This document shows, piece after piece, positions 36,198 to 45,072 of a DNA stretch of 64,000 bases (position 1 is its first letter; each line of letters starts with the position of its first letter). The DNA is from Methylocystis sp. H62 (GTDB lineage Bacteria > Pseudomonadota > Alphaproteobacteria > Rhizobiales > Beijerinckiaceae). The stretch covers positions 124,001-188,000 of the forward strand of contig NZ_JADNQZ010000058.1 of NCBI RefSeq assembly GCF_015709515.1, in the 5' to 3' direction. Below the pieces are notes generated by a model, which made no database searches, had not been told where the DNA came from, and saw only the letters and a list, made by a program, of their open reading frames with translations. Both the position numbers and the translations under genes were made by a program.

Positions 36198-36902
36198 ATG
36201 ACCGACGTCTTGCCGGCGCCCAGCGCCCGCGATCGCCTGGGCGGCCTTGTTGCGCCGCGCCAGAGCGCCTTTCCGGAGGCGCTGCGCCACACGACGCGCG
36301 TTGCGCACTTGCGCCGCTGGATCCTTTGGGGGGCGGGCGGCGTCGTTGGCATCGTCGGCCTCGGCCTGCTGATCAGTTCGCTGCGCTTTCTGCCCGCCGA
36401 TCTGAGCCTGGCGCGCGTCGCGCTCAAGGGATCGCGCATCGTCATCGAGAGCCCCAAGCTTGTCGGCTATCGCAAGGACGGGCGTCCCTACGAGGTGCGC
36501 GCGCTCGTGGGCACGCAGGATCTGGCGAAGCCTGACGTCTTCGAACTCGATCAGCTCGAGGTCCGGGTCGAGAACGCCAAGGACAATTCCATCGTCCTGT
36601 CGGCGGCGAAGGGCGTCTACAACAGGAAAGCCGATCGGGCCGATATGACCGGCGGCGTCAACATCCACGAAGACAACAACTTCGACATGAAGCTCGAGTC
36701 GGCGGTCATGAATTTCAAGGATAGCGTGATGACGTCCGACAAGCCCGTGCTCTTGAAAATCGACGGCGGCGAAGTCGCCGCGCAGTCTGTCGAATTTTCG
36801 CAAAAGGACCGTCACGCGTCCTTCGCGGGCGGCGTCCATTCGGTGCTATACGGTGAGGGCGATGCGCCTTCGCAAAGTTCGGGTGCCGCGACCAAGGACT
36901 AA
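36198..36902 (+). CDS. lptC: LPS export protein LptC
   Basis: This 234-residue bitopic protein has one N-terminal membrane helix (ILWGAGGVVGIVGLGLLISSL, about residues 42-62) and a periplasmic beta-jellyroll. The jellyroll contains SPKLVGYRKDGRPYEVRA, a typical LptC stretch, and DMTGGVNIHEDNNFDMKLESAV. It docks LptA onto the LptBFG transporter. ATG 36198 is chosen from the context of the first helix. lptA follows with no gap: stop TAA 36900-36902, ATG 36903. Confidence 0.92.
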   Translation: MTDVLPAPSARDRLGGLVAPRQSAFPEALRHTTRVAHLRRWILWGAGGVVGIVGLGLLISSLRFLPADLSLARVALKGSRIVIESPKLVGYRKDGRPYEVRALVGTQDLAKPDVFELDQLEVRVENAKDNSIVLSAAKGVYNRKADRADMTGGVNIHEDNNFDMKLESAVMNFKDSVMTSDKPVLLKIDGGEVAAQSVEFSQKDRHASFAGGVHSVLYGEGDAPSQSSGAATKD

Positions 36903-37433
36903 ATGCGCCCCCACCTCTTCGTTCTTCTCCTTGCTGCGCTCGTCGCCGCGACGCCGGCAGGCGCCGCAGGCCGCTCGGGCGGCATTTTGCCCGGAGCTTC
37001 CGCCAAGGATCCGCTCAACATCGACGCGGGCAAGCTCGATTATTTCGAGAAGGAGCAGAAGCTCATCTACTCCGGCAGCGTCATCGTCACGAATGGGCCC
37101 TCGACGCTCAAGGCGTCGCGCCTCATCATTTTTCTTGAGGGAAAGGGCGGCGGACAACCCGCCGCGACGAGCAACGACCGCGTCAAACATATCGACGCCG
37201 AAGGTCCGGTGACGCTGGTTTCAAAGGACCAGATCGGCACGGGCGATCGGGGCAGCTACGACAAGGCCGAAAACAAGGTTTATCTCATCGGCAACGTCAC
37301 GCTCACCCAGGCCGAGAACATCGTGAAGGGCGACAAGCTCGTCTATGACGTGACGACCGGCATGGCGACCGTGCAGGGCGGCGCGGCGCAGGGGGGCCGT
37401 GTGCGCAGCACCTTCACCCCAAAAAACCAATAA
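36903..37433 (+). CDS. lptA: LPS transport periplasmic protein LptA
   Basis: The 176-residue protein has a signal peptide (MRPHLFVLLLAALVAATPAGA) and the OstA/LptA beta-jellyroll: PLNIDAGKLDYFEKEQKLIYSGSV, VKHIDAEGPVTLVSKDQIGTGDRG, NKVYLIGNVTLTQAENIVKGDKLVYD. It forms the periplasmic bridge that carries LPS to LptDE. The expected next gene, lptB, is absent; a convergent lytic transglycosylase gene ends 13 bases downstream. Confidence 0.93.
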   Translation: MRPHLFVLLLAALVAATPAGAAGRSGGILPGASAKDPLNIDAGKLDYFEKEQKLIYSGSVIVTNGPSTLKASRLIIFLEGKGGGQPAATSNDRVKHIDAEGPVTLVSKDQIGTGDRGSYDKAENKVYLIGNVTLTQAENIVKGDKLVYDVTTGMATVQGGAAQGGRVRSTFTPKNQ

Positions 37434-37445
37434 GGCTTTTACGAC

Positions 37446-37943
37446 TTAGTGGGAGGCGGACGTCACCAGCTCGTCGAGCATCCGCTTGCGCTTCGCTTCG
37501 TAGTAGTAGCCGCCGGCGTAGAGCCTGATCGCCCGGCCTTCATCGCCGCCGCTGACCTTATAGGCGTTGGCGAGATACGGCACCGCGAACGCAAGATTGG
37601 TGTCGGCGTCGAGAAGACCGCTCGCCGGGCCCTGATAGCCCATGTGCCGCGCCGTGTCGTGGCGGATCTGCATCAGCCCCCAATAGGGCCCGTGGCGGGC
37701 CGCGGGATTGTAATTGCTCTCGCGGCGGATCGAGCGATGAATGAGCGATTCCGGAATGTCATAGACGCGGGCGTAATGGGAGATGCGCGCGTGCAGCGCG
37801 TCCTGGCCGGTAAGCTCGGTCGCCTTGGCGGCCTCTTCATAGGCGGCGGGGGCTGACGCGACGGGCGACTCCTGCGGGGCGCAGCCCGCGAGCGGCAGAG
37901 CGCCGATGGCGAACAAGGCAGCGACCCGGCGGAATAGTCTCAT
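37446..37943 (-). CDS. Slt-type lytic transglycosylase lipoprotein
   Basis: The 165-residue precursor has a lipoprotein signal with lipobox LAGC (Cys 21) and an SLT domain. The catalytic Glu is in SIRRESNYNPAARHGPYWGLMQIR, followed by LLDADTNLAFAVPYLANAY and YAGGYYYEAKRK. It is a small transglycosylase of the goose-lysozyme/Slt fold, anchored in the envelope. It converges on lptA, and a lipidated enzyme depends on Lgt encoded at 21725-22549. The start is ATG 37943. Confidence 0.9.
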   Translation of the reverse strand: MRLFRRVAALFAIGALPLAGCAPQESPVASAPAAYEEAAKATELTGQDALHARISHYARVYDIPESLIHRSIRRESNYNPAARHGPYWGLMQIRHDTARHMGYQGPASGLLDADTNLAFAVPYLANAYKVSGGDEGRAIRLYAGGYYYEAKRKRMLDELVTSASH

Positions 37944-38126
37944 CTAGAAAAATCCCTCGTGGCCGCCCACGGCCCAGCTGGGAAATGCGCCACGCGCAGA
38001 TGGCGAATTCGTGGCGGCCACGCTTCGGAGACGTTGATTTCTGTGGGCGGCCGACTACCTGGCCAAGGCTCCTGACAGGCGGTCTGACGAGCGCTCCTGA
38101 CAAGCGCTCCTGAAACGAGGCGCGTA

Positions 38127-38456
38127 ATGGCGCAAAAGCAGCCAAAAAGCCGCGAACCGGCAAAAAATTCAAAGACGGCGACCAACTACTGGTCGGGCGA
38201 GGTCACGGGCCACAGCAACGCGCTCGATCTCGATGCGGGGGTATTCACATGGGACGACCCCGTGAAGATCGCCCGCTCTTTGAAGCGGTCGGCGGAGGCG
38301 AGCGAGCGGCGCAAAGCGGACCCGTTCCGTTCCGCCATGTCGATGCTGACCTTTTACGTCAACAGGGCCGGCAAGGATTTGTCCCAAGAGCGCCGAAAGG
38401 TTCTGGAGCAGGCGAAGGACGAGCTGCGGAAGGCGTTTGGGCGCACGCCGCATTGA
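38127..38456 (+). CDS. DUF3175 protein
   Basis: The 109-residue basic protein has the family pattern NYWSGEVTGHSNALDLDAGVF, then DPVKIARSLKRSAE, MSMLTFYVNRAGKDLSQERR and a C-terminal KDELRKAFGR. This is DUF3175, common in soil Rhizobiales and of unknown function. It is cytosolic, with no membrane segment. ATG 38127 is the only sensible start. Confidence 0.9.
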   Translation: MAQKQPKSREPAKNSKTATNYWSGEVTGHSNALDLDAGVFTWDDPVKIARSLKRSAEASERRKADPFRSAMSMLTFYVNRAGKDLSQERRKVLEQAKDELRKAFGRTPH

Positions 38457-38463
38457 GCGCAGA

Positions 38464-38512
38464 TTGACGCTTCGATCGAGGGGGTATTACTCTTCTTGCG
38501 CGAGTATTACCC
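38464..38512 (+). promoter_or_regulatory. probable promoter/operator of the AbrB-PIN pair
   Basis: Ten bases before the antitoxin ATG lie two arms, GGGTATTACTC (38482-38492) and GAGTATTACCC (38502-38512). They form an 11-bp inverted repeat with one mismatch, centres 20 bases apart, and both contain GTATTAC. A TTGACG box at 38464-38469 precedes them. An inverted repeat over the promoter is what AbrB/MazE-type antitoxins use for autoregulation. Binding is inferred from position and symmetry. Confidence 0.65.
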
Positions 38513-38521
38513 TTTGGCGCC

Positions 38522-38794
38522 ATGAGCACAAAAGTCACCATAAAGGGCCAGGTCACCTTGCCAAAGGCCGTACGCGAAGCGGCTGGCATCCGGCCCGGCG
38601 ACCGCGTCAGCGTGCGCGCAAGGCCGGAGGGCGGTGTGCTGGTGGAGCGAAGTGATGCAGCTCAGGCGGACCCCGCGCCGCTGAAGGCGGCGAGGAGCAA
38701 GATTGAGCGGGCGCTCGCCGCGCTGGATCGCAAGGGCGTGAAATTTCGAACGACGACTGACGAGTGGATGCGTCTCCTGCGGGGCGACGATTGA
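38522..38794 (+). CDS. AbrB/MazE/SpoVT-type antitoxin
   Basis: The 90-residue protein starts with a swapped-hairpin DNA-binding domain (STKVTIKGQVTLPKAVREAAGIRPGDRVSVRARPEGG, residues 2-38). A helical C-terminal tail (KIERALAALDRKG, TTDEWMRLLRGDD) probably wraps and inhibits the toxin. Its stop overlaps the TTG start of the PIN gene (TTGA), the usual antitoxin-first arrangement. It probably represses its own operon through the inverted repeat just upstream. Confidence 0.88.
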   Translation: MSTKVTIKGQVTLPKAVREAAGIRPGDRVSVRARPEGGVLVERSDAAQADPAPLKAARSKIERALAALDRKGVKFRTTTDEWMRLLRGDD

Positions 38795-39192
38795 CGCTTG
38801 TCGACACCAATATCTTCATCGACCTGCTGACGCGCAATGCCGATTGGTTTGAAGCGTCGCAGCAGGCGCTCGAACGAAGAATGTCTCTTGGACCGATCTT
38901 GATCGTCGATGCCGTCTTTGCGGAACTCGCGACCGGCTTTACGGCCGAAGCCGATTGTTCCGACTTTTTAGGCGCGCTCGGGGCGGAACATTCCGCGATG
39001 TCGCGTCAAGCTCTTTGGCGCGCCGGGCAGGCGTTTCGCGACTATCGAATACGCGGCGGCGCCAAGACGAATGTACTGGCTGATTTCTTTATCGGCGCGC
39101 AGGCGGAAACTCTCGGCGCTCCCCTGCTGACCCGAGACGTTGCGCGTTATCGGACGTATTTTCCGGAGGTCTCGGTTATAGCGCCCGGCTGA
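38791..39192 (+). CDS. PIN-domain toxin, VapC-like
   Basis: The 133-residue PIN ribonuclease begins MTLVDTNIFIDLLTRN, with the first acidic residue in VDTN. Further acidic residues lie in IVDAVFAELATGF (D, E), KTNVLADFFIGAQAE (D) and LTRDVARYRTYFP (D). The catalytic acidic cluster looks complete, so the toxin is probably active when free. TTG 38791 overlaps the antitoxin stop and gives the canonical PIN start. A longer opening from 38764 would run through the antitoxin. Confidence 0.88.
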   Translation: MTLVDTNIFIDLLTRNADWFEASQQALERRMSLGPILIVDAVFAELATGFTAEADCSDFLGALGAEHSAMSRQALWRAGQAFRDYRIRGGAKTNVLADFFIGAQAETLGAPLLTRDVARYRTYFPEVSVIAPG

Positions 39193-39275
39193 GAACGGAG
39201 CAGGCTATTCAGGCAAGCGAACTTGAACTGAGAAGCTGCGGGTATGAAAGCAGACCGCTATAGTGCATCAGCTCC

Positions 39276-40928
39276 TCACCGCGCGAACTTCTTATATTTC
39301 AGCCGGTGCGGAATGACGCTGTCGATCCCGAGGCGCCGCTTCTTATCCTCTTCGTAATCGGCGAAGTTGCCTTCAAACCATTCGACATGGCTGTCGCCTT
39401 CATAGGCGAGAATATGCGTCGCGATGCGGTCCAAGAAAAAGCGGTCATGCGAGATGATGACGGCGCAGCCGGCGAAATCGACGAGCGCCTCTTCGAGCGC
39501 GCGCAGCGTGTCGACGTCGAGATCGTTGGTCGGCTCGTCGAGCAGCAGCACATTGGCGCCGCTCTTCAGCATCTTGGCGAGGTGCACGCGGTTGCGTTCG
39601 CCGCCTGAAAGCTGCCCGACCTTCTTTTGCTGATCGGCGCCCTTGAAATTGAAGGCCGAGCAATAGGCGCGGCTGTTGATCTCGCGCTTGCCGAGATAGA
39701 TCACTTCATTGCCGTCCGAGATTTCCTCCCAGACGGACTTGTTGGCGTGCAGCGCATCGCGCGACTGGTCGACATAGCCGAGCTGCACGCTGTCGCCGAT
39801 CTCGATCGTCCCGTTGTCGGGCTTCTCTTGTCCGGTGATCATGCGAAACAGCGTCGTCTTGCCGGCGCCGTTCGGCCCGATGACCCCGACGATGCCGCCG
39901 GGCGGCAATTTGAAGGAGAGATCGTCGATCAGAAGCGTGTCGCCATAGCCTTTCGACAGATGGTCGAAATCGATGACATTGTCGCCCAGACGTTCGGCCA
40001 CCGGAATGACGATCTGCGCGGTCGTCGGCGCCTTGTCGTTCTGCTTGGCGACGAGGTCCTCATAGCGCTGAATGCGCGCCTTGCTTTTGGCCTGCCGCGC
40101 CTTCGGCGAAGCGGCGATCCACTCGCTCTCGGCTTCGAGCGCGCGCTGACGCGCCTTGTCCTCGGAAGATTCCTGAGAGAGGCGCTTCTGCTTTTGCTTC
40201 AGCCAGTTGGTGTAATTGCCCTCGTAGGGAATGCCGCGGCCGCGATCGAGCTCCAATATCCAGCCGGTGACATTGTCCAAGAAATAGCGATCGTGGGTGA
40301 CGATCAGGATAGCGCCGGGATACTGGCGCAAATGTCCTTCGAGCCAGTTGACGGTTTCAGCGTCGAGATGGTTCGTCGGTTCGTCGAGGAGCAGCATTTC
40401 CGGCTGTTCGAGCAGCAGTTTGCACAGCGCGACGCGACGCCGCTCGCCGCCTGAAAGCTTGGTGACGTCAGCGTCGTCCGGCGGACAGCCGAGCGCTTCC
40501 ATCGCCTGGTCGACCTGGCTGTCCAAGTCCCAGAGGCCTTTGGCCTCGATTTCGTCCTGGAGCTTCGTCATCTCATCGGCGGTCTCGTCCGAATAATTCA
40601 TGGCGAGATCGTTGTAGCGATCGAGGACGGCCTTCTTCTCCGCGACGCCGAGCATGACATTGCCGCGCACGTCGAGCGCCGGGTCGAGCTGCGGCTCCTG
40701 CGGCAGATAGCCGACCCGCGCGCCTTCGGCGACGAAGCCCTCGCCAGAATATTCCTTGTCGGCGCCCGCCATGATGCGCAGCAGCGTCGATTTGCCGGAG
40801 CCGTTGACGCCCAGAACGCCGATCTTCGCGTCGGGATAAAAGGAGAGATTGATGTTCTCCAAGACCTTCTTGCCGCCCGGATAGGTCTTGGTCAGGCCCT
40901 GCATGTGATAGATGAACTGCCGCGCCAT
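39276..40928 (-). CDS. ettA: energy-dependent translational throttle protein EttA (ABC-F ATPase)
   Basis: The 550-residue soluble protein has two ABC ATPase domains: Walker [13 protein letters not shown] and [12 protein letters not shown], signatures [11 protein letters not shown] and [11 protein letters not shown], and Walker [14 protein letters not shown] and [13 protein letters not shown]. The arm and linker regions are those of EttA ([31 protein letters not shown]). It binds the ribosomal E site and controls entry into elongation according to ATP/ADP. ATG 40928 has GAGGCG upstream. Length is close to E. coli EttA. Confidence 0.94.
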   Translation of the reverse strand: MARQFIYHMQGLTKTYPGGKKVLENINLSFYPDAKIGVLGVNGSGKSTLLRIMAGADKEYSGEGFVAEGARVGYLPQEPQLDPALDVRGNVMLGVAEKKAVLDRYNDLAMNYSDETADEMTKLQDEIEAKGLWDLDSQVDQAMEALGCPPDDADVTKLSGGERRRVALCKLLLEQPEMLLLDEPTNHLDAETVNWLEGHLRQYPGAILIVTHDRYFLDNVTGWILELDRGRGIPYEGNYTNWLKQKQKRLSQESSEDKARQRALEAESEWIAASPKARQAKSKARIQRYEDLVAKQNDKAPTTAQIVIPVAERLGDNVIDFDHLSKGYGDTLLIDDLSFKLPPGGIVGVIGPNGAGKTTLFRMITGQEKPDNGTIEIGDSVQLGYVDQSRDALHANKSVWEEISDGNEVIYLGKREINSRAYCSAFNFKGADQQKKVGQLSGGERNRVHLAKMLKSGANVLLLDEPTNDLDVDTLRALEEALVDFAGCAVIISHDRFFLDRIATHILAYEGDSHVEWFEGNFADYEEDKKRRLGIDSVIPHRLKYKKFAR

Positions 40929-41012
40929 ATCGCCTCGCAAAGAGAGATTGCGCTGTCTTTAGAGCATTTTCACTCCGAGAGGGAAGCCGTCTGGGACCTT
41001 GGCGAGGCAGAA

Positions 41013-41043
41013 AAATGCCCCCGACGGCTGGTCGGGGGCATTT
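41013..41043 (-). terminator. intrinsic terminator of the minus-strand membrane-protein gene
   Basis: AAATGCCCCCGAC (41013-41025) and GTCGGGGGCATTT (41031-41043) form a perfect 13-bp stem with loop GGCTG. Read on the minus strand the stem is followed by TT then CTG, with a total T-run of five counting the stem end. It lies 30 bases after the stop of the gene at 41073-41756. Confidence 0.85.
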
Positions 41044-41072
41044 GTCCCGCAGGTGTCCCGCAGGCGCTGCGC

Positions 41073-41756
41073 TCAGGTTCGCATAAAGCTCAGAACCGTG
41101 GCGCTAAGGGTGCTGCCTGTGAGCACGATCGTCGAGCCGAGCGCGAGCAGCGCGACCAGGTTCAGGGTCAAATCGGCGGGAGTGCCGGCAAGCGCCAGAA
41201 TGCCGAGGACGATCGCCGCCAGACCTGCGAGCGCCTGAATGCCCGCTGAACCCGACGCCATTTCGCTCGCGAGCATCTCGGCGCCGACATGTTGCGACTG
41301 TCCGATCGCGGTCTCCATCTGAACGGAGGCGCGTCGCAGCACATAGAGGCGCCAGACGGCGTTGCTGCTCAGCAACAGAGCGGTGCCATAGCCGATCGCG
41401 GCGACCGGGGTCAGGATTGCCGGACTGATTCCAAGGAGCGACAGAACGCCCAGCACAATACCGGCGGCGCCGACGAGGAAGACGAGCGCGAGACTATTGC
41501 CGCCCATCTGCTCGACGGAAGCGGTTCGAACGCCGCCGGGAAACACGACCTGCATATATTCCGACAGCATAGCTCCGCCTTGAATTAACAAAGCGACGCC
41601 AAACACGATCGTCGCGATTGCGACCATCATGGGGGGCGCTATTCCAACTAAACCGCAAATCACGAGGACGATGGTGGCGACGCCGCCAATGGCGTCAATG
41701 AGGCCGCCGTAAGCGACCGCATTGTCATGCGATGCGATATCTCGGGTAATGGACAT
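41073..41756 (-). CDS. integral membrane protein, unknown family
   Basis: The 227-residue protein has six clear hydrophobic helices in two similar halves, each with the motif IxxAGxxAIxLGx[47 protein letters not shown] and [21 protein letters not shown]. An internal duplication is therefore likely. A soluble loop rich in Met/Gln/Ala ([24 protein letters not shown]) separates them. ATG 41756 has GGAG eight bases upstream. Function unknown; ends at a strong terminator and stands alone, so it is probably monocistronic. Confidence 0.75.
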   Translation of the reverse strand: MSITRDIASHDNAVAYGGLIDAIGGVATIVLVICGLVGIAPPMMVAIATIVFGVALLIQGGAMLSEYMQVVFPGGVRTASVEQMGGNSLALVFLVGAAGIVLGVLSLLGISPAILTPVAAIGYGTALLLSSNAVWRLYVLRRASVQMETAIGQSQHVGAEMLASEMASGSAGIQALAGLAAIVLGILALAGTPADLTLNLVALLALGSTIVLTGSTLSATVLSFMRT

Positions 41757-41896
41757 GTGGGACACTCCAGCCGCTAGCCCCCGGACCGATAGCTAGCGGC
41801 GCTTACGCAATGGGCAAGCACAGCATTTCGGGAGCGGATTGCCTTTTGGCGTCCGCGCGCTCTAGAAGCGGAAACGAAGCAACCGGGCGAGCGTTA

Positions 41897-43180
41897 ATGA
41901 ATGTTCTTTTGATCGGATCGGGCGGTCGCGAGCATGCGATCTCCAATGCGCTAGCGAAAAGCCCGCTGCTGACGCGGCTCTATATCGCGCCAGGCAATCC
42001 GGGGACGGCTCGCGTGGGAGATAACGTCGATCTCGACGTCGCCAACCACCCCGCCGTGATTGACTTTTGTCGCGATGCGGGAATTGCGCTCGTTATTGTC
42101 GGACCCGAGCAGCCGCTGATCGGCGGTCTCGTCGACGAACTGGAGAAGCGCGGGATCCTCGCCTTCGGGCCCACGCAGGCGGCGGCTCAGCTCGAGGGGT
42201 CCAAGGGTTTCACCAAGGATTTGTGTCGCGACTACGGGATTCCGACCGCGAGCTATGCGCGGTTTGCCGCGCTTGAGCCGGCGCTACGTTATCTGCGTGA
42301 GCAAAGCGCGCCGATCGTCGTCAAGGCGGACGGGCTCGCTGCCGGGAAAGGCGTCGTCGTCGCCCAAACGCGCGAGGAAGCGGAACGCGCCGTGCAGGCG
42401 ATGTTCGCGGGCGCTTTTGGCCTCTCGGGCACGGAGGTGGTTATCGAGGAATGTCTCGTAGGCGAAGAGGCGTCGTTCTTTGCAATTTGCGACGGCGTTC
42501 GCGCGCTGCCGTTCGCGACGGCGCAGGATCATAAGCGAGTCGGCGACGGCGACACGGGACCAAACACGGGCGGCATGGGCGCCTATTCGCCGGCTTCCGT
42601 CGTGACGCCAGAAATAGAAGCGCGTGTGATGGCCGAGATCGTCGAGCCGACGATGCGCGCGATGCGCGACAAGGGCGCGCCCTTCAAGGGCGTGCTCTAC
42701 GCCGGACTCATGCTGACACAAGAGGGGCCAAAGCTCATCGAATACAATTGCCGTTTCGGCGATCCGGAGGCGCAAGTCATTCTGCCCCGTCTCGAGGGCG
42801 ATCTTCTCGAGCTGATGCTTGCCGCCGCGCGAGGCGAATCGCCTCTGCAGCGACCGGGGTTTTCGCCGCTCGCGGCGCTGACGGTGGTGCTGGCGGCCAG
42901 GAACTACCCGGGAACGCCGATGACCGGATCGGAAATTCGCAATTTGGAAAGCGCCGAAGCCGTCGAGGGCGTCGCCATCACCCACGCCGGCACGCGCGAG
43001 GAAGGCGGACGCCTGCTCGCCGCCGGGGGTCGCGTGCTGAATGTCACGGCGTTAGGCGAAAGCGTCGCCGAGGCCCAGGCGCGCGCTTATGCGGCGGTCG
43101 ACCTCATCGATTGGCCGGGCGGCTTTTGCCGCCGCGACATCGGCTGGCGCGAAGTCGCGCGCGAACGAGAGGCCTCCTGA
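41897..43180 (+). CDS. purD: phosphoribosylamine-glycine ligase
   Basis: The 427-residue ATP-grasp enzyme makes GAR from phosphoribosylamine, glycine and ATP in purine synthesis. It has the N-terminal [10 protein letters not shown], the ATP-grasp segments [16 protein letters not shown] and [17 protein letters not shown], and the family motif [35 protein letters not shown]. Length is normal. ATG 41897 gives the canonical [13 protein letters not shown] start. Confidence 0.96.
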   Translation: MNVLLIGSGGREHAISNALAKSPLLTRLYIAPGNPGTARVGDNVDLDVANHPAVIDFCRDAGIALVIVGPEQPLIGGLVDELEKRGILAFGPTQAAAQLEGSKGFTKDLCRDYGIPTASYARFAALEPALRYLREQSAPIVVKADGLAAGKGVVVAQTREEAERAVQAMFAGAFGLSGTEVVIEECLVGEEASFFAICDGVRALPFATAQDHKRVGDGDTGPNTGGMGAYSPASVVTPEIEARVMAEIVEPTMRAMRDKGAPFKGVLYAGLMLTQEGPKLIEYNCRFGDPEAQVILPRLEGDLLELMLAAARGESPLQRPGFSPLAALTVVLAARNYPGTPMTGSEIRNLESAEAVEGVAITHAGTREEGGRLLAAGGRVLNVTALGESVAEAQARAYAAVDLIDWPGGFCRRDIGWREVAREREAS

Positions 43181-43208
43181 GCGCGGGCGGCGCATTGGGC
43201 GCGGCCCG

Positions 43209-43817
43209 CTAGACCACATAGATTTTGTCGGGCAGTTCGTCGCCGCTCGCGCCGGGCGGCGCATGCCGCGCCAGGAGGCGCGCGCATTCCTCGATCGCTG
43301 CGACAAAACCGTCGGCGACTTTTTCACGTCGCATGTCTGCCAGCAGCAGATCCAGCGCGGCCTGCCATTCGTCATCACTGATCTTTGCGGCGATGGCCTC
43401 GTCGGCGACGATGCGCGCATAGCGCTCGGCGCAAGAGACGAATATGAGCACGCCAGTGCGTCCCTTGGTGGACGCGACGCCGCGCGAGAAGAATTGTTCG
43501 ATGGCTTCGCGCGCGGCGCGGGCGCGCTTGACGACGCGCGGCGTCAACAAAAAGCGCGCCGGTCCCCATGAAACGACGAGCGTCGCAACGATAAAGATGG
43601 CGATCTGCGCTGCAAAAATCTCACGAGGCGAAATTTCGGTGAACAGGAGCATGGGCCAAGGCGACGCAAGCGCCACGAACGCGCCCCAGAGCGGCGGCAC
43701 GAAAGCGTAATCGGATGAGCGACGCGCCAGCACGCAGACGATCTCGCCGGAGGTTTTTTTTTCGGCCCGACGAATAGCCTCCGCGATGCGCTCGAAGTCG
43801 TCCGCCGTGAGCTGCAT
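43209..43817 (-). CDS. TPM-domain membrane protein
   Basis: This 202-residue protein has a short N-terminal TPM-like segment (TADDFERIAEAIRRAEKKTSGEIVCVL). Two membrane helices follow (LWGAFVALASPWPMLLF and IFAAQIAIFIVATLVVSW), then a TPM core (GRTGVLIFVSCAERYARIVADEAI). It is a companion of the TPM-domain gene upstream; the two often occur in pairs. ATG 43817 overlaps the upstream stop by one base (TGATG), so translation is coupled. Function unknown. Confidence 0.82.
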   Translation of the reverse strand: MQLTADDFERIAEAIRRAEKKTSGEIVCVLARRSSDYAFVPPLWGAFVALASPWPMLLFTEISPREIFAAQIAIFIVATLVVSWGPARFLLTPRVVKRARAAREAIEQFFSRGVASTKGRTGVLIFVSCAERYARIVADEAIAAKISDDEWQAALDLLLADMRREKVADGFVAAIEECARLLARHAPPGASGDELPDKIYVV

Positions 43818-44599
43818 CACCAGTCCCCCGAAGCGCCGCCGCCGCCGGACGAGCCGCCGCCGCCGGAAAAGCCGCCGCCGTCGCTCGAGCCGCCGCCTCC
43901 GCCGCCCCAGGAATCGCCGCCCCAGAAGCCGCCGCTCGGGGGCAGCACGATGATCGGCGGTCCGCCGCGCCTGTAACTCCGCTGGTAGCGTTGCCGGCCG
44001 CGCGCGCTACGCGCCATCCAGACGACGATGAACAGAAACAGGGCGAAAAAAATGAGCGGGGAAAGCTCATCGAAGGTCGTGGACTGCGGCCCCCGCGCGC
44101 GTTTCGTCCATTCGGCGGAATCGCCGGAGAGCACCTCGATGATCCCCTCGACGCCGCGTTCGATCCCCGCGCCATAGTCCCGCGCTTTGAATCGCGGCGC
44201 CACCGCGCTCGTCAAAATGATCTTCGACAGCGCGTCGGTGAGCGTTCCTTCCAGGCCGTAGCCGACTTCGATGCGCATTTTGCGCTCGTTCGGCGCGACC
44301 AGAAACAGAACGCCATTGTTCTTTTTTGTTTCGCCGAGCTTCCAAGCGCGAAACAGGCCGTTGGCGTAGGTTTCGACGTCCAAGCCCTCAAGCGAAGCGA
44401 CCGACGCGACGACGAGCTGGATGCCGGATTTATCCTCGAGATCCCTGAGCTTGCTCTCGATGGCGCTTTTCGTGGACGGCGGAATGACGTCGGCTTGGTC
44501 AACCACTCGACCGGTCAGCGGCGGATAGTTCACCGCCGCAAAGGCCAGCGACGCGACAAGAAAGAAGAGCGGCGCAAGCCAGCGCGCGGCCCCGCGCAT
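43817..44599 (-). CDS. exported TPM-domain protein with Gly/Ser-rich tail (YgcG-like)
   Basis: The 260-residue protein has a signal peptide (WLAPLFFLVASLAFAA). A TPM domain follows at about residues 25-150 (LTGRVVDQADVIPPSTKSAIESKL, KNNGVLFLVAPNERKMRIEVGYGLEG). One membrane helix (LIFFALFLFIVVWMARSA) precedes a Gly/Ser-rich tail. This is the YgcG/TPM-phosphatase-like family. ATG 44599 has GAAGG nine bases upstream; ATG 44617 is possible but overlaps the regulator gene and lacks a site. Two TPM genes lie in tandem after a Zur-type regulator. Confidence 0.88.
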   Translation of the reverse strand: MRGAARWLAPLFFLVASLAFAAVNYPPLTGRVVDQADVIPPSTKSAIESKLRDLEDKSGIQLVVASVASLEGLDVETYANGLFRAWKLGETKKNNGVLFLVAPNERKMRIEVGYGLEGTLTDALSKIILTSAVAPRFKARDYGAGIERGVEGIIEVLSGDSAEWTKRARGPQSTTFDELSPLIFFALFLFIVVWMARSARGRQRYQRSYRRGGPPIIVLPPSGGFWGGDSWGGGGGGSSDGGGFSGGGGSSGGGGASGDW

Positions 44600-44601
44600 C
44601 G

Positions 44602-45033
44602 CTATTTGCCTTCGCATCGGGCGCAGCGGCCGGCGATTTCAACAACGCGCGTGCGGGCGCTGAAATGCGCCGCTCCGACGAGAGCCGCGAGCTCGCGGGC
44701 AAATCCTGGCGACGTCGCCTCTTTCACCTCGCCGCACTGCTCGCAAATGATGAAGACGACGGGTTCCTCGGCTTCATGGGCATGGCCGCAGACGATATAG
44801 GCGTTTTTTGACGCGAGCCGATGCGCGAGGCCGTTGTCCATGAGATAGCCTAGCGCGCGATAGACGGAGACGGGCGCGGGGCGCTTGCCCTCTTCGTCGG
44901 CCATGAGGTCGATCATCTCATATGCGCCGACCGGCCGGTTCGCTTGCGTGAGAATGTCGAGCGCCCGGCGGCGCGCGGGGGTCAGACCGGCGACCTTGGA
45001 CCGTGTTGGGTTTTTCGTCGAACGGCTGCTCAT
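44602..45033 (-). CDS. Fur-family regulator, Zur-like
   Basis: The 143-residue protein has an N-terminal winged helix (LTPARRRALDILTQANRPVGAYEMIDLM, VSVYRALGYLMDNGLAHRL). The dimerisation domain carries the structural zinc motif CEQCG and a second CARC near the C-terminus. The HAHE region (GHAHEAEEPVV) supplies sensing-site His. The pattern is typical of Zur, the zinc uptake repressor, more than Fur itself. No zinc transporter gene is in the window. It is followed three bases later by the TPM gene. Confidence 0.88.
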   Translation of the reverse strand: MSSRSTKNPTRSKVAGLTPARRRALDILTQANRPVGAYEMIDLMADEEGKRPAPVSVYRALGYLMDNGLAHRLASKNAYIVCGHAHEAEEPVVFIICEQCGEVKEATSPGFARELAALVGAAHFSARTRVVEIAGRCARCEGK

Positions 45034-45072
45034 TGCGCCAATTTAGGGGGCTCCGGCGTAAAAAACGAGGCT

